A stretch of 64,000 bases of DNA, taken from positions 22,739,971 through 22,803,970 of the forward strand of contig NC_003070.9 in assembly GCF_000001735.4 (NCBI RefSeq). Direction: 5' to 3'. This DNA comes from Arabidopsis thaliana. Taxonomy: Eukaryota; Streptophyta; Magnoliopsida; Brassicales; Brassicaceae. The position numbers and the translations under genes were made by a program. Below are positions 11,305-26,681 of the stretch, one piece after another. The first letter of the stretch is position 1. Every line of letters begins with the position of its first letter. Under the pieces are notes generated by a model. The model did no database searches, was not told where the DNA came from, and worked only from the letters and a program-made list of their open reading frames with translations.

Positions 11305-14300
11305 CTAAAAGAACGACACAAGGTCGAAAAGTTACGAAAAGTGGGGAACAAGAAATATTTGGAGGATTTACATGTGTAATTAACATGACTTAGCTTACAA
11401 GAAGTGGCAATAAATTTGACTTGAAACCCTTCGTTACGAATTCCTTAAGTTTTTATTTGTATTTTCTAATGAAACCATATACAGATTAGAGGACAACATG
11501 AGAAGGCCAAAGCAGTAATTTAAAAAACCTTACCCCAATCCATCATACGGCTCCCAAGTATCTTCTTCTGATTTGTATTCCTTCTAATACACCTAAAAAT
11601 GATGTAACATAAGAGAAAGTTGATATATAGTTAATCCCATGCATGATGACTAGCATTTAAAAAGAGGACTCTTATAAACAATATACGTGCTGATTGTCTT
11701 GCAAAAAAGGCAATAGCACGAGGTTTTATCTTTTTCATGTAAGCTCTTTTATTTTGGACTGATTTTTTTCCAAAGAAAACCGTACAGTTCTAGTTTAAAT
11801 AGATAATTTTATTTTACCGTTCATATAAAAAAAAAGCCAAAAATAAAGTAATTTTACCAATGTTATCTTTGTAACACTATGTCACAATTTAAAGGTTACT
11901 TCTGTGATTCTAAATATATTGGGAACAATTAACAAACTTCATAAACTATATGAGCAATTTCATTCGAATGTTTTATGGAAAAAAACCTTCACGTAAAAGA
12001 TTTTCAAAAGAAAATCTGTAAATGATATCAATATATAAAGGATATCAATATAAAACGGATATATTTTGATTCATGATAGTAGAGAATATATAAACTCTTT
12101 GGAGGAAAATAAGCCGTGTGTCTTTGTGATACTCGGAAACTTAAACAATATTAGAATCAATGTGATTTATTTATAGAAAAAGGAATAAGGCTTTTAAGCT
12201 TCAATCAAACGAAGCTTATAGCTGAAGATATTAAGAACTTGTTGTATTCACATAAAGCAAAAAAGATGAAACTTGTTCGTCCTTTATTGTACATCTAAAA
12301 GACTAAAAATTTATGCTCATAATGTTTTCTTTTGCCTTTTATATTCATATTACATTATACATGATCCTCCTTTCTTTTGGCGCATGGCATATTTTGTCAA
12401 ACTCTATTACAACATTGATTCTAATCGATCTACAGTTGAAACTAGTGAATCGAATTTTCAGGTAGAAGTTAAATTTGATTTGAAATGTACTCAAGTTTAT
12501 GCTATCTTTCTCATATAATATCCAATATTTTAGACTAGTTATATGTTGTTTATGTCGAAGATTGTTATTTGTTAGGTACGAAAAATTTATATGAGCCACC
12601 ACATATATAGTTGTAATCGACCATTTTCTGTAATTTATTGGTTAAGATTTAAGAAGACTAGAAGAGGGACCGATGTCACTAGATTCACAAACTTAGCAAC
12701 TTAAATTTACATGAATCCAAGTTACATATTAAACCAATGACAAGAGCCGAAGCACCTCATGAATCCAAAAAATCTACGTAGGACGGTAACTTTTGTTGAT
12801 CCTGAGACAAAGGATATAGCCGAATATGAGTTGCAACCAAATCTTAACTTCTCTCTATCAACGACGATAATCTTAGTTGCAACATGAAAAACATTCATAA
12901 ACAAACATTTGCCGGTTCTCCTTTAGTCGCGGAATGATCTCTTTCCAATGGCCAGAGACATGTTGTGGTAATCAAGCCTAGTACTTCTTTAATTTATGGT
13001 TCCGAGAACCATATTTGAATGTGTAGATTCACCGTTCCATACGTTCACTTTCGACCTTAACTCCATTTTCACTTTTTAGAATCTTGAATCCTGACTCCAT
13101 GCTATGTTCTTTTAATTTGTTTGTACTTTGGAGAAAACCAACATTAATTTCCAATAGGGCATAATTTGAGATTTTGTTTTTTAATAATAAATACGTACTA
13201 ATCATGCATGGGACTTGTTGAGTATTTTATCGATATTGAGATCTAAGGTAAGAATTCTGTTCTTGCATTGCATATATTTTTGAGTGGCATTTGATAGATT
13301 AGACACACATATATGTCTTTATAGTAACATATGAATAATCTTTTTTCTGTAAACATAAATGATGTTGAATGCAAATCAGTATATATTTATCGGTATCTAT
13401 ACTAAAATCATATATGTATATTCAAATCATAAAGTAGGAAGCAGTGTGGGCCGCTATTCTACTGGCTTCCACTACTGAATTTCCATAATATATAGTTCTT
13501 AATCGAACCAACAAAAAGTTGAATCCATATGGACACATATTTATACATGGATATGTACGAACATAAATACATGCATGTATCCAGAAAATGTGCAAGTTTG
13601 CAAGTTTGGACATAAATGTAACTATGTAAGAGTAACGGCACTATCACAAACAATTAGGTTATAAGTGTTGGTTTTGTGATTGTTAAAATTAAAATTTATG
13701 ATTAAACATGAAAAAAACAACTCTATAAAAACAACAAAGAACTTCATATGACAAACCACCAATTATTATGTTCTCTAACTTTAATAAGTGATTAACAAAG
13801 ATGTTACCAACGACAAAAATATGTATATATATATATTCAAGAACAATGACAGGAACAAAAGGTTATTCAACATAAAAACAACCCATATATGCTAAATTCA
13901 GCAATAAACCCCCCTTAAAATATTGAAAGAAGAAGAAAATACATTAAAAATTATTGTTATGCTTTAGAGTCTCCAAGCTGAATTTAGCATATGTTCCCAT
14001 CCGTCTTGACAACCACAACCCTCTCTCTTTAATCACCTATATATAATTAAAAAGTGAAATTTAGGTTAATTATTACATATATAACATGAGAGTATGTAAG
14101 TTAATGTTTTTAAAAATATATCTATCTATTAGTTTATGATAGATTATTATCCCAAATTTTCTAAGCCCTAAATCATTCTTGCTTTCGTAGTTGGTCCCCT
14201 CCAACACTATTGTTGCCTCTGCCCACCTTTGAAGAGTCACCTTCTTCTTCTCCCATCTCTACTTTTTCTCCAAGTAATGATTCAATCTTTGATCATGACT

Positions 14301-14395
14301 TGTGAATTTTATTTTCTTTTATTTTTATGCTAAGCATTATTAAATAATATCTTAATGCTAATTAAGAACCGTATGATATACGTAATTCACCTTCT
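11305..14395. other. Gene-poor spacer
   Basis: AT-rich with scattered short open frames, none with a recognisable domain. A short plus-strand stretch near 12770-12890 reads RTVTFVDPETKDIAEYEL without stops and may be a worn coding fragment; I cannot assign it. The last few hundred bases, next to the bHLH112 stop, probably include its 3' UTR. Confidence 0.4.
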
Positions 14396-16201
14396 CTACC
14401 TGAAATTGTTGCCCCCAAACGTTGGTGTCCAAAAATCGGCTGTTGTTTCGTTAGCCACCGGAAACGTGCTTGATATTGGGACGAGACATAGACCATGTCC
14501 TCTTAGTTCGTGATTCTCATTTTCATCTTGACTCTTCGATTTACCAGATATCTACATGAATCCATACTGAAATTAGTACTTATTTAACCATGATTATAGC
14601 ACGAAGACTCCAACTTGGACAAAACTAAAACACTAGATCGTGTATTGAACCTGCTGTTGTTGTTGGTTCGAGGCACCTTGTTTCATGTATGGAGTGCTTA
14701 GAACCTGTATTTAAAAAACATTAATATGCTTAAAAATTTGCTCATTTCTAGGGTTTTATGAATTCAGTGAGTTAGGAGAGAAATCACAAGAAACGTACAG
14801 TGACTTGGTCGTGAAGGAACTTGATGTACTCTATAGCTTCTTGGAGAACAGATGCAGTATCTGTCTGAAGTTTAACCCAAAGATATACAAAATAAACAAA
14901 CTAAGAAGCTCAATACATAACCAAGGGAAAATAAATGCTTTTGGTTGTATATATTAAGCCATATAAAATAAAGTAAACACATAAATCATTCACCTTTCCG
15001 AAAGGTGAAACTAGTTGTTGTAATGAAGTTATCTGGTCCCTTAGATTCTCTTTTCTCACCTGTTACATATACAATCCATTTTATCCACCAAGAAATTGAA
15101 TTAAAATAAAAGGTCTTAAACAAATCTTGAAATATGATCATGTACCTTGAAAGTTGGCAACGGTGAAGGCGTGGTGACTCTCGGTTTCTTCGCCGCAGAT
15201 TCATTATCCTTTGCTCTCTTCAAAGACTCACTCTGAGCTCTTGTCTTCAGATTCTTCTCAACAAAAATAAATAAATAAATAAATTCAATAATATAGCCAC
15301 AAAACTTATATAGTAGCAAAATTATTTTGACATATATGAGATAATTTACCTTGGTTTTGTCCTCCAAACGAGTAGATATTATCTGCGGAGTGGTTACAAA
15401 ATTGCTCGGCGTCGTGTTGTTTAAGTTAGTGGTTGATGAAGAATTCCAAAAGGGTCGAGAGTTTGCGTTGTTAGAGAAGCTGTTAATTAGTCCATAAGCT
15501 ACTTGATGATGAGGATTTGTCTTATTAGCCCAAGAAAGTTGAGGATCGTTGATTGAACCACTTGTGGTGGAGACAAAGTTGTATGGACTTGGTTCGGGAT
15601 CGTAAAAGGTTCGTATCAAGCTTGAGGACGAAGAAGTTGATGGAGATGAAGAACAAGCTGGATTAAGTATATAAGGTGAAGTAGTTGTGGATAAGAATCC
15701 TTGGCCATGATCTTGATCTTGTGAGCTCCTTATGAAGCTTGAGTTTAAGTCTTCTTGTCTGAAAAATACAAAACAAGAACAAAAGAGATCTCATGATTAT
15801 TATTAAAAATCTTCAATCTTGTTCATCAAGAAAGTGAACAAAAAAAATTAAGTTAGGGTTTTTCTTTAAGAAGTTTACAAAATGGTTTGGTTCCAATCTG
15901 AAGAACAATTTGAGGAAAACCCTAGACCCATCATCTGCAACGTCGAGTCCATCGTCACGGTACTTCCTCCACTGTCAGAATCCGCCTCTCGCTGCCCGAA
16001 AACGATGTTGTTGTTGTCCGTACAAGTCATCCTAGATTTGAGATGATTCTCTTGCGAGCTAAAATCATTGGAAGTGATAGCCGCTCCGAAGCATGGTGAC
16101 AAGAAATGATCCGAAGGAGACATAACGCTCCTTGGCGAGTTCCACCACGCGCCACCTCCGCCACCACAAATCGATGCCGTAGCTTTAAACTCCTCCGCCA
16201 T
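14396..16201 (-). CDS. BHLH112: bHLH112 transcription factor, 7 exons, 393 aa
   Basis: Exons on the minus strand: 16201-15879, 15758-15350, 15253-15146, 15059-14994, 14864-14799, 14704-14651 and 14551-14396. The start MAEEFKATASICGGGG and the total of 393 aa agree with the known protein as I recall it. The N-terminal half is low complexity (Ser, Asn, Thr). The helix-loop-helix is split over three short exons: KKPRVTTPSPLPTFKVRKEN, then LRDQITSLQQLVSPFGK, then TDTASVLQEAIEYIKFLHDQ. The basic region lacks the His-Glu-Arg triplet used for E-box contact and has prolines, which makes it an atypical bHLH. bHLH112 is reported to act in drought and salt responses through a non-E-box element; that is literature recall. 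The first base of exon 3 could be 15256 instead of 15253. Confidence 0.92.
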
Positions 16202-16266
16202 ATTAAGAGAATCAGAAAGTTTTAGTATAAGCTTTCTACTAGATCGTTGCTATACGAAGGTTAAAG

Positions 16267-16279
16267 TTTTTATATATAT
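16267..16279 (-). promoter_or_regulatory. TATA box of bHLH112
   Basis: TATATATAAAA on the minus strand, about 70 bases upstream of the bHLH112 ATG. Confidence 0.5.
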
Positions 16280-19200
16280 GAGTTTGTTGTATGTGATATG
16301 AAGAGCATAAGTGTAAAATTTTGATATATGTTTATGAGGGTGTGTATGTTTATATAGGCAAGTACGGACAAGTGTGTGGAAATTACCGGAATTTAGTTGA
16401 CATTTGAAGACAAAAACTTATATCATCATAACATTCCTATGTGATTTTTTTAATTAAATAATCTTGATTTTAAATTTTTTCCTTAAGCTAAATATTTTAT
16501 TTGACAGAAAGATGTTGTAATAATAGTGTTCCTAATCCCTCAATTTTCTTCTATTATTATAAGAACAACTGTCTTTGTGAGATTTGTTTCTTTGCTGCTT
16601 AGCTTTTCGAAGAAGTGATAATGATCCTCATTTTATAAATATTTAAATATTTAATTTGAGATTAGATAGGTGTTTGGTACTATTATGCAAGATGCCAAAA
16701 GGGGATACTATTTATATATAGACATTATATCTAACGGTAACCTTTGATTGGTTGCCATCAAATTCTACAAATCGATCGTTTATATTAAGTGGTCAGAAAT
16801 AGAAAACATATCACGATTTTGATTAAATCAGTTTTTAGTAATTGTATAGACAAAACACGAAAATGACTGATTATAGTCTACGCATGCGTATATATATAAA
16901 TGTACATAAATATGAAAGACTAAAATTTTGAAACTTGATATTTTTTTATTACTTTCATGCTTCCATACATGATTTTTATCAGATCACTTTAGTAAGCTTA
17001 GGAAAAAAAAAAACTAATTAGTCTATGCAAGCGTATTAATAATTGTTTTATTATTTTGGTAATTATAAACGACTAACCAATTTTTGAACAACGTTTCTTC
17101 TAATTAATTATCCATACTTTCATACAGTAATGATTATCTTGAAGTTAAAATATATGTTTTCTCAATCGCATTTGCTAAAAAAAACTTTAAAACATATATC
17201 TTCAAGGATTAGACTCACTTATTTTCAAAAGTAATATTCAAAGATTCTTTCGAGATAAAAGTTGAGTCCTAGGCTAGCTCGTTCAGGTTTGAGTTTTCAG
17301 TACTTGGGAGGGATATTTATACTTTAACAGGTATTACTATTACTAAAAATTAGTTTTAGATCGAAAAAGCGATCATAGGAATTTTTATTTTTTTAATAGA
17401 CGATCAATTGTTTTTAGCTCGATTGGAAAACGCAAAATTAATGGCAAAACCTAGAGTTAGCACTTGATATGAGTTCGATATTTATTTCATTGTCGATCGG
17501 ATTCTTTCGGTTAAAAATAGTACTATAAAATAAGATTTGTTCTTGTGGCTTGAGGCTAAAGGGATAAATGGTATATGATGACGATCGTCGATCGATGCTG
17601 AGTTTCGATCTGTGTGTCACGTCACCGTTTCTGGACCTATTGTGTTTGTGACTTTTTTCACAATCTCTTTATACCAAACGGTCCTTATTCTTTTCAACTA
17701 GCTTTTTCTAAATTCCGTAAATATTTTATTCTTCTAATAAATTTGATAAGTCAATCAATTATTGCACTTTAATTACAAGTCATTGTTTTGTTTTTCTTCT
17801 TTCTCTTAATTCTTTTTCCATTTTATGTGATAGACTGATAGCCACACAAAATATCAAAAAATGGATTTGTTGAACCTGATAATAGTAACCAGTTCTGTTC
17901 TTTATGATCATTATACGGCTCGAGGCATAGTGAACCGGGCTGTGTCACCGTCCATAAAATATACAAGTTTTATCAAACGATAGGCATAGATAATAAACAT
18001 AATTTCACCGATATCCATGTATATAATATTTATATATCTATCTCCTTTCAAAATAAAAAAAAAAATTGGACATATTCTAAGCTAAATTGTGCTAGTATCG
18101 TTATTACGAAATTCAAATTTACGTTATGTATCTTGACAAAAAAAAAATTGTTATGAATGCTTGAAGAATGGTATTTTTACGTTACATGTAATACAAAAAA
18201 GACACTAATCATTTATGGTAGTCCAATGATTCAAAAATATATTTTGTAATTGGGAGACCATTGTTCATGGTTAGTAGAAGTGAAAGTCTTAAATGTATTC
18301 GGCAAAAAAAAAAAAATATCAAATGAAACTCGTAGATTTTTATTGTTCATGGCTATTCGAATTGTGAAAAGTCTTAAATGGTAAAAATATGACACAAAAA
18401 TATCAAATGAAACTGGTAATATTTTATTGGATAATGGCTATTGAGGACAAATGAAGACTATAAAGGCCCCAATTTATCTAATTATTATTAAAATATTAAT
18501 TAAGAACTAATTGAATTTTTTTCTTAATGGTCTCTCTATGCGACACAATGCATTTTGACTTAAAACTTAAAAGAGCTTTGAAGCACTGAAATACAGAGAC
18601 AGTTAGGTCAGATCCATGCGACTGACTAGTAAGTTTTCATCGTGCAATTAAAATTAATTTTAATATAAACTAAGAAAGTGTCAAAACAAATTTGATCAAT
18701 TTGCTTAAGCCCACCAGTCCACTCCGCCAAAAATGAAAAAAATAATAATTCATTATTGCAACGTGACTAACTTTTTATTTATTTATGAAAACACTTGTTT
18801 CGTTTAGGTTGATATCGATAAAATAAAAGTTATGAAATGAACGTCAAAAGAATGTGTCACAGCCACCGTATGACAACATAAGTTAAATCCGAAGAATCTT
18901 TGTCAGCCCATCGGTTGTTTTCTCTAACGGTCTGGTCGATCCCATCGATATGTACACCGACACTCCTCTAAGCTCTTGTCGGTCGATATTTGGATTTTAT
19001 TATTATCGGACACATATGCTAAATTTTATAGTCCCCAATCTTATTCAGCTTTCTTCCATTTTCTGTTTAGTATATTCATGGTGGCAACATATATAGTTGA
19101 ATCAACGACTAGTTTTGAAATATACCGCTTTTCACAATGCAAGTATACGAACACTTTCGGATGTTGGAGTAAAACTTGATCACGAACAATGAGATTCATG

Positions 19201-22200
19201 CACTCGTTGTATGAAAAAAACTTAGTTGACGAAGAATTGCTCCAAAATACGTATTGCTATATACGTATATAAAGTGATATAGACACGTATATACGATTAG
19301 AAGCAATATGAACATGTATAAAATTTAAAGTAGGTGAAGGAAAACGACAAGTAGTCAAAAAATAGGACCCACACGGCAAATATGAGTGGAGACTTTGTTT
19401 GGCGCAGATAGTCGGATAAGTGTCAGCGACTCATTCTTTTCTTCAAACCCCAAAATCAAATCATCATATGTCCTAACAATTTTTTGTTTTGTATTTGGAA
19501 AAGCACATGTTTCTTTGTTTTTATGTTTATGATAACATTCTTTTTACACGTAAGTAACGTAATGCTGTTTTTGGGACTCACGGGAGCTCATATGTAATTA
19601 TTATTTTCATGTAGTTCACATAAGTTCGAAAACTAATAAATAATTAAGTTATCTAAAAAGAGTCCTAGTATTATATGAATCAAATTCTCAAAATGTCCCA
19701 TATAACAAATTATGTCAACAACATACGTACTAATCTCTTTTGCAACAAACTCAGCCTTAATTTTTTAAACAAACTAAACATATCGAAATTTAAAAGGAAT
19801 ACCTCATATTAAAATATACTATAATCATTAAAATTGATATAAATATTCGATATATTGATATATATAAACCAACAAAAAAACCCAAGTAATATTGGAATTC
19901 AATTAATACTGTTACTAAAGAGTGTATATCATGGCGAGATGTGTTAAAACTTGTATAGTTACGTAATTTTTTAGTGATGGTGCGGATAAAAACTTCGAAC
20001 CATTAATTGTCAATTATACAGATAATTTGCTATCTCATACATAAACTATAAAATATTATTATGAGGCTTTTAACATGCAAAAGATATTAGAACACAAATA
20101 ATGTTTTGTTTTATTTTTATTGGTTGAAATGAAAGTCACTGAAGAATAACAGTCGAAGAATACAAGCGTAACGCATATTTCTCTCATGACATGCCATTTC
20201 TACATCCGATTTTACATATCAGTTGTATTTCTATTTTTATTTATCTATCAAATTTTTATTGATCGTAATATTATATATCTCATTATCTCATACTATGTAG
20301 GATATATGTCATACTGACGTAAGGATGAAATGCAGAAAACTACAAAAACGAAGCTTTTTTTTTTTGCACGATTACAGAACGATGATGATACGATCGGAAA
20401 AAATCATCATGGCCGTGACAGACACGTGGGGTAGTGAGCTCCATGAATAAAGAAACGAAATTGTATTCCTTGTAGCAATGACGGTCAAAAGAAAAGCGCT
20501 TTAATTAGTCCACTCCTATCTTAAGTTATGGTTATTAATTATGATTTACGGTCAGTTTAATTATTCGCTTAATTAATTACAGTTTATATGACAAAATCAA
20601 CATAATGTTCTTATGGTTTCTTTGGTAATTTATCAATTTAAAATTTATTACATGCCACTCATTCTCATAATAGATGTCGCAAATGTAATATCACAACATT
20701 TGTAGAGTGTTTGATGACATGACAATGACATAGTCATAAGGTGTGTACATCTATACTTTGCATCTTGTTTTTCTGTTGAAACCTGAATTTACATCGAATT
20801 CAAATATTTATAAAATGGATTGTGTATGATTTGCTACTTCTTATTTTTCATATAGATATATTAATTTACATGTGACATATAATTACTTAACTTATATCTA
20901 TTATAGTATTATTATACAACTAGCTAACTAAAAGTTACAAATATGTTATATACTCTTAGCTGAATCTTTTGATTCATATATGTTATATATTAATTTGTGT
21001 CCATTTACGATCAATATAAGTTATTTTGTCATGGTGAAATTAAGGAGTTGTTACATTTTAGATTTTACTTGTATGTTTTTTTTTGTTCACAATTCATGCA
21101 ATCATCTAACTGATAAAAACAAATTTGGCAATAAAGGTAAGATTTTAAGTTTCTGTGTTTGTAATTTTGCTTGGTTATTTTTATCACGAATTCGTGGAGC
21201 AAAACGAATTTTGGGACAGCACCGTTCCAAGAACCGTCTACATGAAAAATATTTACATGAAGTCCCCGATCATCATTATGCAATTGGTTCTACCGGTACC
21301 ACACATTATCAATACAACTGGCTAAAAACTAAGCATGGTCAGACTCTTAGTAGGTGGTGTCCAGAATACTGTGGTCGATCAAACTAATGTTTTTTATGAA
21401 CCCAAAATGTTATAAACTTGACACACAATTTCTTGGACGCCAAACACAAAAATATGTAAATTAGTCATGTTTCCTATATCAAAATTTGAATACGTGACCT
21501 TGAGGCGCACTACTTTTGAGAACTCTCATAGACACCAAGAGAACTACATATGATTAGGTAAAAACTGAGAATTAATTGGGACTGAGAAAATATGGAATTA
21601 TTCACATGTAATAAGTCACATTTGTTTTGTAGACATTCTACAAATTATATAACATCTAAATATGGAACAGTATTTTATGGTTCATGAACTTATAAACATG
21701 TAATGATTTTTTATTTGGCTAAAACATGTGAAACTGGTGATAGTTGAAAAAGTACTTATAAACTTCTAATTGTCTTCTGAGAAAGTAATTTAAACAAAAA
21801 ACTGTAATCATTTGACACGCTAAAATTTTGGTTTATGTACTACTGATTAGTGGTTGACCAGTGAAAAGTAGTAGTCTTCTTATAAGTTTTACTTTTTTTT
21901 TAGGTAAAGTTGACTCCTAGTTTATCTCTTATTCAATTTATTTTCTTGATTACAATTAAAGGTCAACGCAGAACTCAAGATCAATACGACTCTTCTAGAT
22001 ATCGTGCCAAGAACACGACAAGAGCCGCCCCACGCTTTTACTCTAGTTTTGTCATTTTCATTTGTTCTTTTTGTTTTCCGAAAAATTCTAATAAATATGA
22101 ATAAAATTCAAAGTTAGTAGTAAAACCCAGGATCATTTGAAAGATCAAAAATAATTTATTCTAATCGAAGATTATGCCTATAGTTTTTGAAGTAATAGTT

Positions 22201-23878
22201 GAGATATAAAGAGAGAGCGATCTCTTGCTATACTTGGATATAACATTTGCAACTAAAAAGAATATAGTTTGCAAATATTGTTGTTTTATAATAGAGCATG
22301 TTATTTAAGTCAAATTACATACACTAATAAAACTTGAATAAAATAATAACATTTCACTAACCTTTGTTTTTTCTTTAAACATATATAAATCACTTTCTCT
22401 AACCTTTGTTATGCAAAAATATCCTACGTTCCTAAAATACAGTTATATGTTTAAAACTCTATACGAAAATGCAGTCATTATTCTTCTTGAGCTATTTTGC
22501 ATCCGCAACTCATCACCTTCACACTAGTATAAGAAGGTTACAAGCTCTGATAGACTACAACATTGATAATAAATTGTAATCATCTTCATCATTTTTAAAA
22601 TAAGATTATATATTGCCCCTATATTAATTGTAAGAACATTTTACAAAATCTGTTTAAATGTTATACAGTAATTAATAAAACCGTGTATAAACTATACAGT
22701 ACTAGTATCTTTTTTTGTTCACTTTATAGACATAGTAAATTGTACTATAATTAAACTTTATGTCTTTTTTTTCCTATATTCGTAAGAACAACACGTAGTC
22801 AACATTAATAATTATTATTTTTGTTGCCGCAATATATTTCACTTGTAGTCTATGACTAAAAACAAATAAATTATTTTTAATGAGATGCGAAATGAGATAA
22901 GTATGCTTGATTGCATCAGGCCGAAATTCGGTAAACTTGAGAATCTCTATTACTTATTTAATTTTCATTTGTTATAGATTTTCTCCGTAATTTTCGTTTT
23001 AGTAGAGAAAGCAATCATCATAATTTCGCAGACTTCTAAGAAGGTTTCGAGAGAAGAAATGAATAAACAACGTCAATGGGTTTTAGAGTCTTCGGGGTGT
23101 GGTAGTCTCCATGGTCCCACTTGTAAGTTGTAAGTCAATTCCGGTATAAGTTGCCAAAAACTAATACAATTTGACTCGTTCTATTTCTTACTTTTTAGGC
23201 ACTGATTTTAAAATGTAATGAAAACAATATGAGTTAACATTTTACTCGGTTGAAGTTTGTGTATTACATTTGTGAAGTGACATCAGGAATGAGCTGGATT
23301 TGTGAACGAGCTTCTCGCAAAGCTGGAGATCCTGATTTGGGTTATGCATGCATGTGGAGTCTACTAGAATTGTGCTATTTTTAGACAAACTATTAGACCA
23401 TCTCCAACAATATTTTTTTAGTAGAAGCTCTAATGAATTTTTTAATATTAATTTTGAAAATTTTATACTTAAGAGGTTGTGTAATGATTTTAATTTTTTT
23501 ATGTGTCCAATGCTAGACAGACTCTTAAGTTAGAGTTCTTAAAGAATTCAATTTTTGAAAATTATTTTAGTTTAAATGTATAAAAAAGTTGAAGTGTATG
23601 AAATTTGTGTTTAAGTTAAAAGATATGAATATGATTCATTTGGTTACAACACATATGATTCATTTGGTGTTTAAGTTCAAGAGATTTATTTGAGTAAAAT
23701 AAACACAGAAATTTGTAAAACATCTTATCTAATATTAGCATAGAGGAGAAGAAGAAGATTTGTGATACATCTTCAGTTTAATCATATAATTGTTGTTTCT
23801 ATTTTGAAATTTCGTGTTCAAATTCACATGACTTTAGATTTCTTTTGTTCAATTTATTTGATTGCACTATGCCAGTAA

Positions 23879-23999
23879 GAGCATCATTATTGGTTAACTC
23901 TTAAATTAGTTCTTAGGCTAAGAATGAGATGTTCTTTGCAATCAATTACAAAAAAAAAATCCTAAGAATTAATCTAAGAGACAACCAATAATGGTGCTC
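23879..23999. mobile_element. 121-bp MITE, Harbinger-like, with TAA target duplication
   Basis: The left arm starts GAGCATCATTATTGGTT and the right arm, reverse-complemented, starts GAGCACCATTATTGGTT. The arms match over about 40 bases with five or six mismatches, leaving a short A-rich loop. TAA lies immediately outside both ends (23876-23878 and 24000-24002), the 3-bp duplication typical of PIF/Harbinger insertions. The whole unit can fold into one long hairpin. Confidence 0.75.
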
Positions 24000-26681
24000 T
24001 AAGGCACTAAATTCTGGTTTTGTTCGGTTCATAACTTCATATTGTAATTTGTAACTTGTGTAAGAAAACTCATAAATATCTAGAGTGGACTGGACTATAA
24101 ATGTTTCTTGTTTCTTATCTCGGCCCATCAAAAACACGAAGCCCACGATAATTGACTAAGTCGTTTTATACAGCTTTTGAATTTTATGTATTCATCAGTA
24201 GTTTGACCAAAAAAAAAAATGTACTCATCAGGATAAATAATTTGCGACGTCGGTTGTCGGACCTTTTGAAGTTTATACCTAATTTGATTTCTATTGATTA
24301 TCGAATTTGTTTCGTTTACTCAGATTCATATTCAGCACATACACTTAAGTTAAGGATGATTATTTCTAAGGGTTCAAATAAGGTTGAAATCTTCACATTC
24401 AGTTTCAAATTTGATCAAATTCATATTGAATTATACATGTGTATCCAATGAATTTTTATTGGGATCCACTCAAATTACTAGAACATCTTGCTTCACTTGT
24501 CTTGACTTGATAATGCTCTTTGAGATTCTTGAATCTTAAGCCTGTTTTTTTTTAAAAAAGAACATATTTGAATCTGTGTTAGCTGATATAGAATAAGAGT
24601 AAGAAACTCGAAATACCAGATTAAGAAGTATGAGAGACAAAAATAGATGGTCTGCCTCCTGAACAAAGAAGACAAAGACAAGAACCGGCTGCTTCTGATT
24701 CACCTTGAACGATAGAAAGATTACAAAGGTTCGTAGGAAAGATATATATTATCTATTGGTTAGTTGCTAATTTGCTATAAGCTCTTAGTGTTTTTCTTGT
24801 AAAATCATCTATAGTATCATAAAACCTTCTTGAACAACATCGACGTTTTGAACTGCAAACGTTAAAGATTGTTAAAGGTCCAATGCAAGGCTTGCATGCA
24901 ACTGCATGGGCAAACATTTTTCTACTTTTGAATGCTCTTCATCTTACGATGAGGCCAACATAATAAACCTTCTTTCCTACAAAATTTTCTTTGCCACGTA
25001 TGAAAAGATTTATTTTTGCAACTTTTTTAATTTTTTAGAAAGAGGATCGTGTGGATAAAACGAGAAGAACTACACTTATACACTTTCCTCTTTCTAAAGA
25101 AGATGCAAAAAAAAAAATGAATCTTTGTGGTAAAATAAACTTCGCAGGAAAATGGGGTTGTTGCGTTGGCCTCACCGCAAAATCAAAAGAGCATTGAAAA
25201 GAGAAATCGTGCTTAAAGTGAAAATTTGAGAAGTTGTAGAATGATATCAAATTGAGAACCTTAACGAAGCACTTATAATGAAGCACTTGAGGACCTTGAG
25301 TAACGTTTTATAAATTGAGATTTTTCTATTTATTTAGATAGTATAGTCTTTATGAGATAATAAATAACTTTTTGTTGGTGTTGACTGTTGAAGTTCTACA
25401 ATTCAATTAAGAAAACGTTATATGTGCATTAATTCTTGATTCTCATAATGATCATCATACGGTTTTGTTTATGTATATATTGATTTTTGTATAGAACTGA
25501 GGAAATGGAGATATTTTACTTTTATAGGTTTTAGATATTTTCCAAAGTTTTATTTTTAACACACTTTTTTATTTACAGAGCTACCCAAAAACGATACTTA
25601 ATAAGCTTATATAAATGAAAAATGTTCATCGTCGTACAAAGTTTTAGGGAGAAAGCAAGATTGATTTAACATTGCTACTATATAGTTCATAAACTAATAT
25701 AAATTTTAGGAAGCCATTATTCCGGACTGGTATCATTTTTTTGTGTGTTAAAAAAAGTTTTTTTTTTCTAAAAGAAATGGTTTATTATATCGTCAAAGAA
25801 TTCTAAATGTAAATAGTTTTATATTTCATTCAAATTTATATAAACTTTACAAATAAGCAATGAATTTTACCACTACTTTTTTTAAAATACAAACAAACAT
25901 GTAATGTTAAATACATTTTAGTGTTATTAGCGATATGTTTTCATTGTTTTTGCAGAACTTCGGCAATCCATTGTTGGCTCAAGGTTTGGATGACTCACAT
26001 CCACTAAGTCTAGAGCCATTTTCCATAACAACCCCATCTTTAATGTCTCCTTGCCATATGCTATCACACTCAACACTTTTGGTCTTTACATTTTGCGCAT
26101 CCCATGAATATGGAGATCTATTTTTTCTGCGTAAAAAATTCAGACTGGTATATTTCATCCAAAATAAATATATTAAACTGAGAATCTATTGGCTGCAAGA
26201 TCTATTACTTCTCACCACACATCTCATTATCGAAATATATTACAACATCACAAGTCCATAATCCATTCACCCGATGAAGAAAAGTTAGGTGGTTAATACT
26301 AATGGATAAGGCAATGTAGTGCATCTCTGAAGTATGCTCTGAAGTTATATATAGTGAGTTTGTTGTAAATTATACCTCACCATTCTTTTGTTGCATTTTC
26401 AGCAATAGTCTGAAGAGGCCGCTAAATCATCACTTGATCGATGAGTTGTGGTTATAATGATATTTGATTTTGTATTTGCTTGGATAATTAAAAAATTTGG
26501 AGGGCGAGAAAAAAAATCACATATACATGTGTGCAAAACTTGCAATTAAATTATTAGAAAAAGAGTTTTATGCTATAATTTAATTTAAATTCTATGTCAT
26601 TTATTTAAAACTGAAAATAATAATTCTGCTAGTGAATGAATTAAAATGTGGAGTAATGTCGGATCATTTTAACTCTCAGAT

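Noticed and set aside
12722-12904. 60-codon minus-strand frame and overlapping plus-strand stretch
   Set aside because: Both are short, neither has a known motif, and the plus-strand reading ends quickly at stops.
21180-21420. Possible exon with codon-like composition
   Set aside because: No domain recognised, competing frames are both open, and no clear splice partners; mentioned only in the spacer entry.
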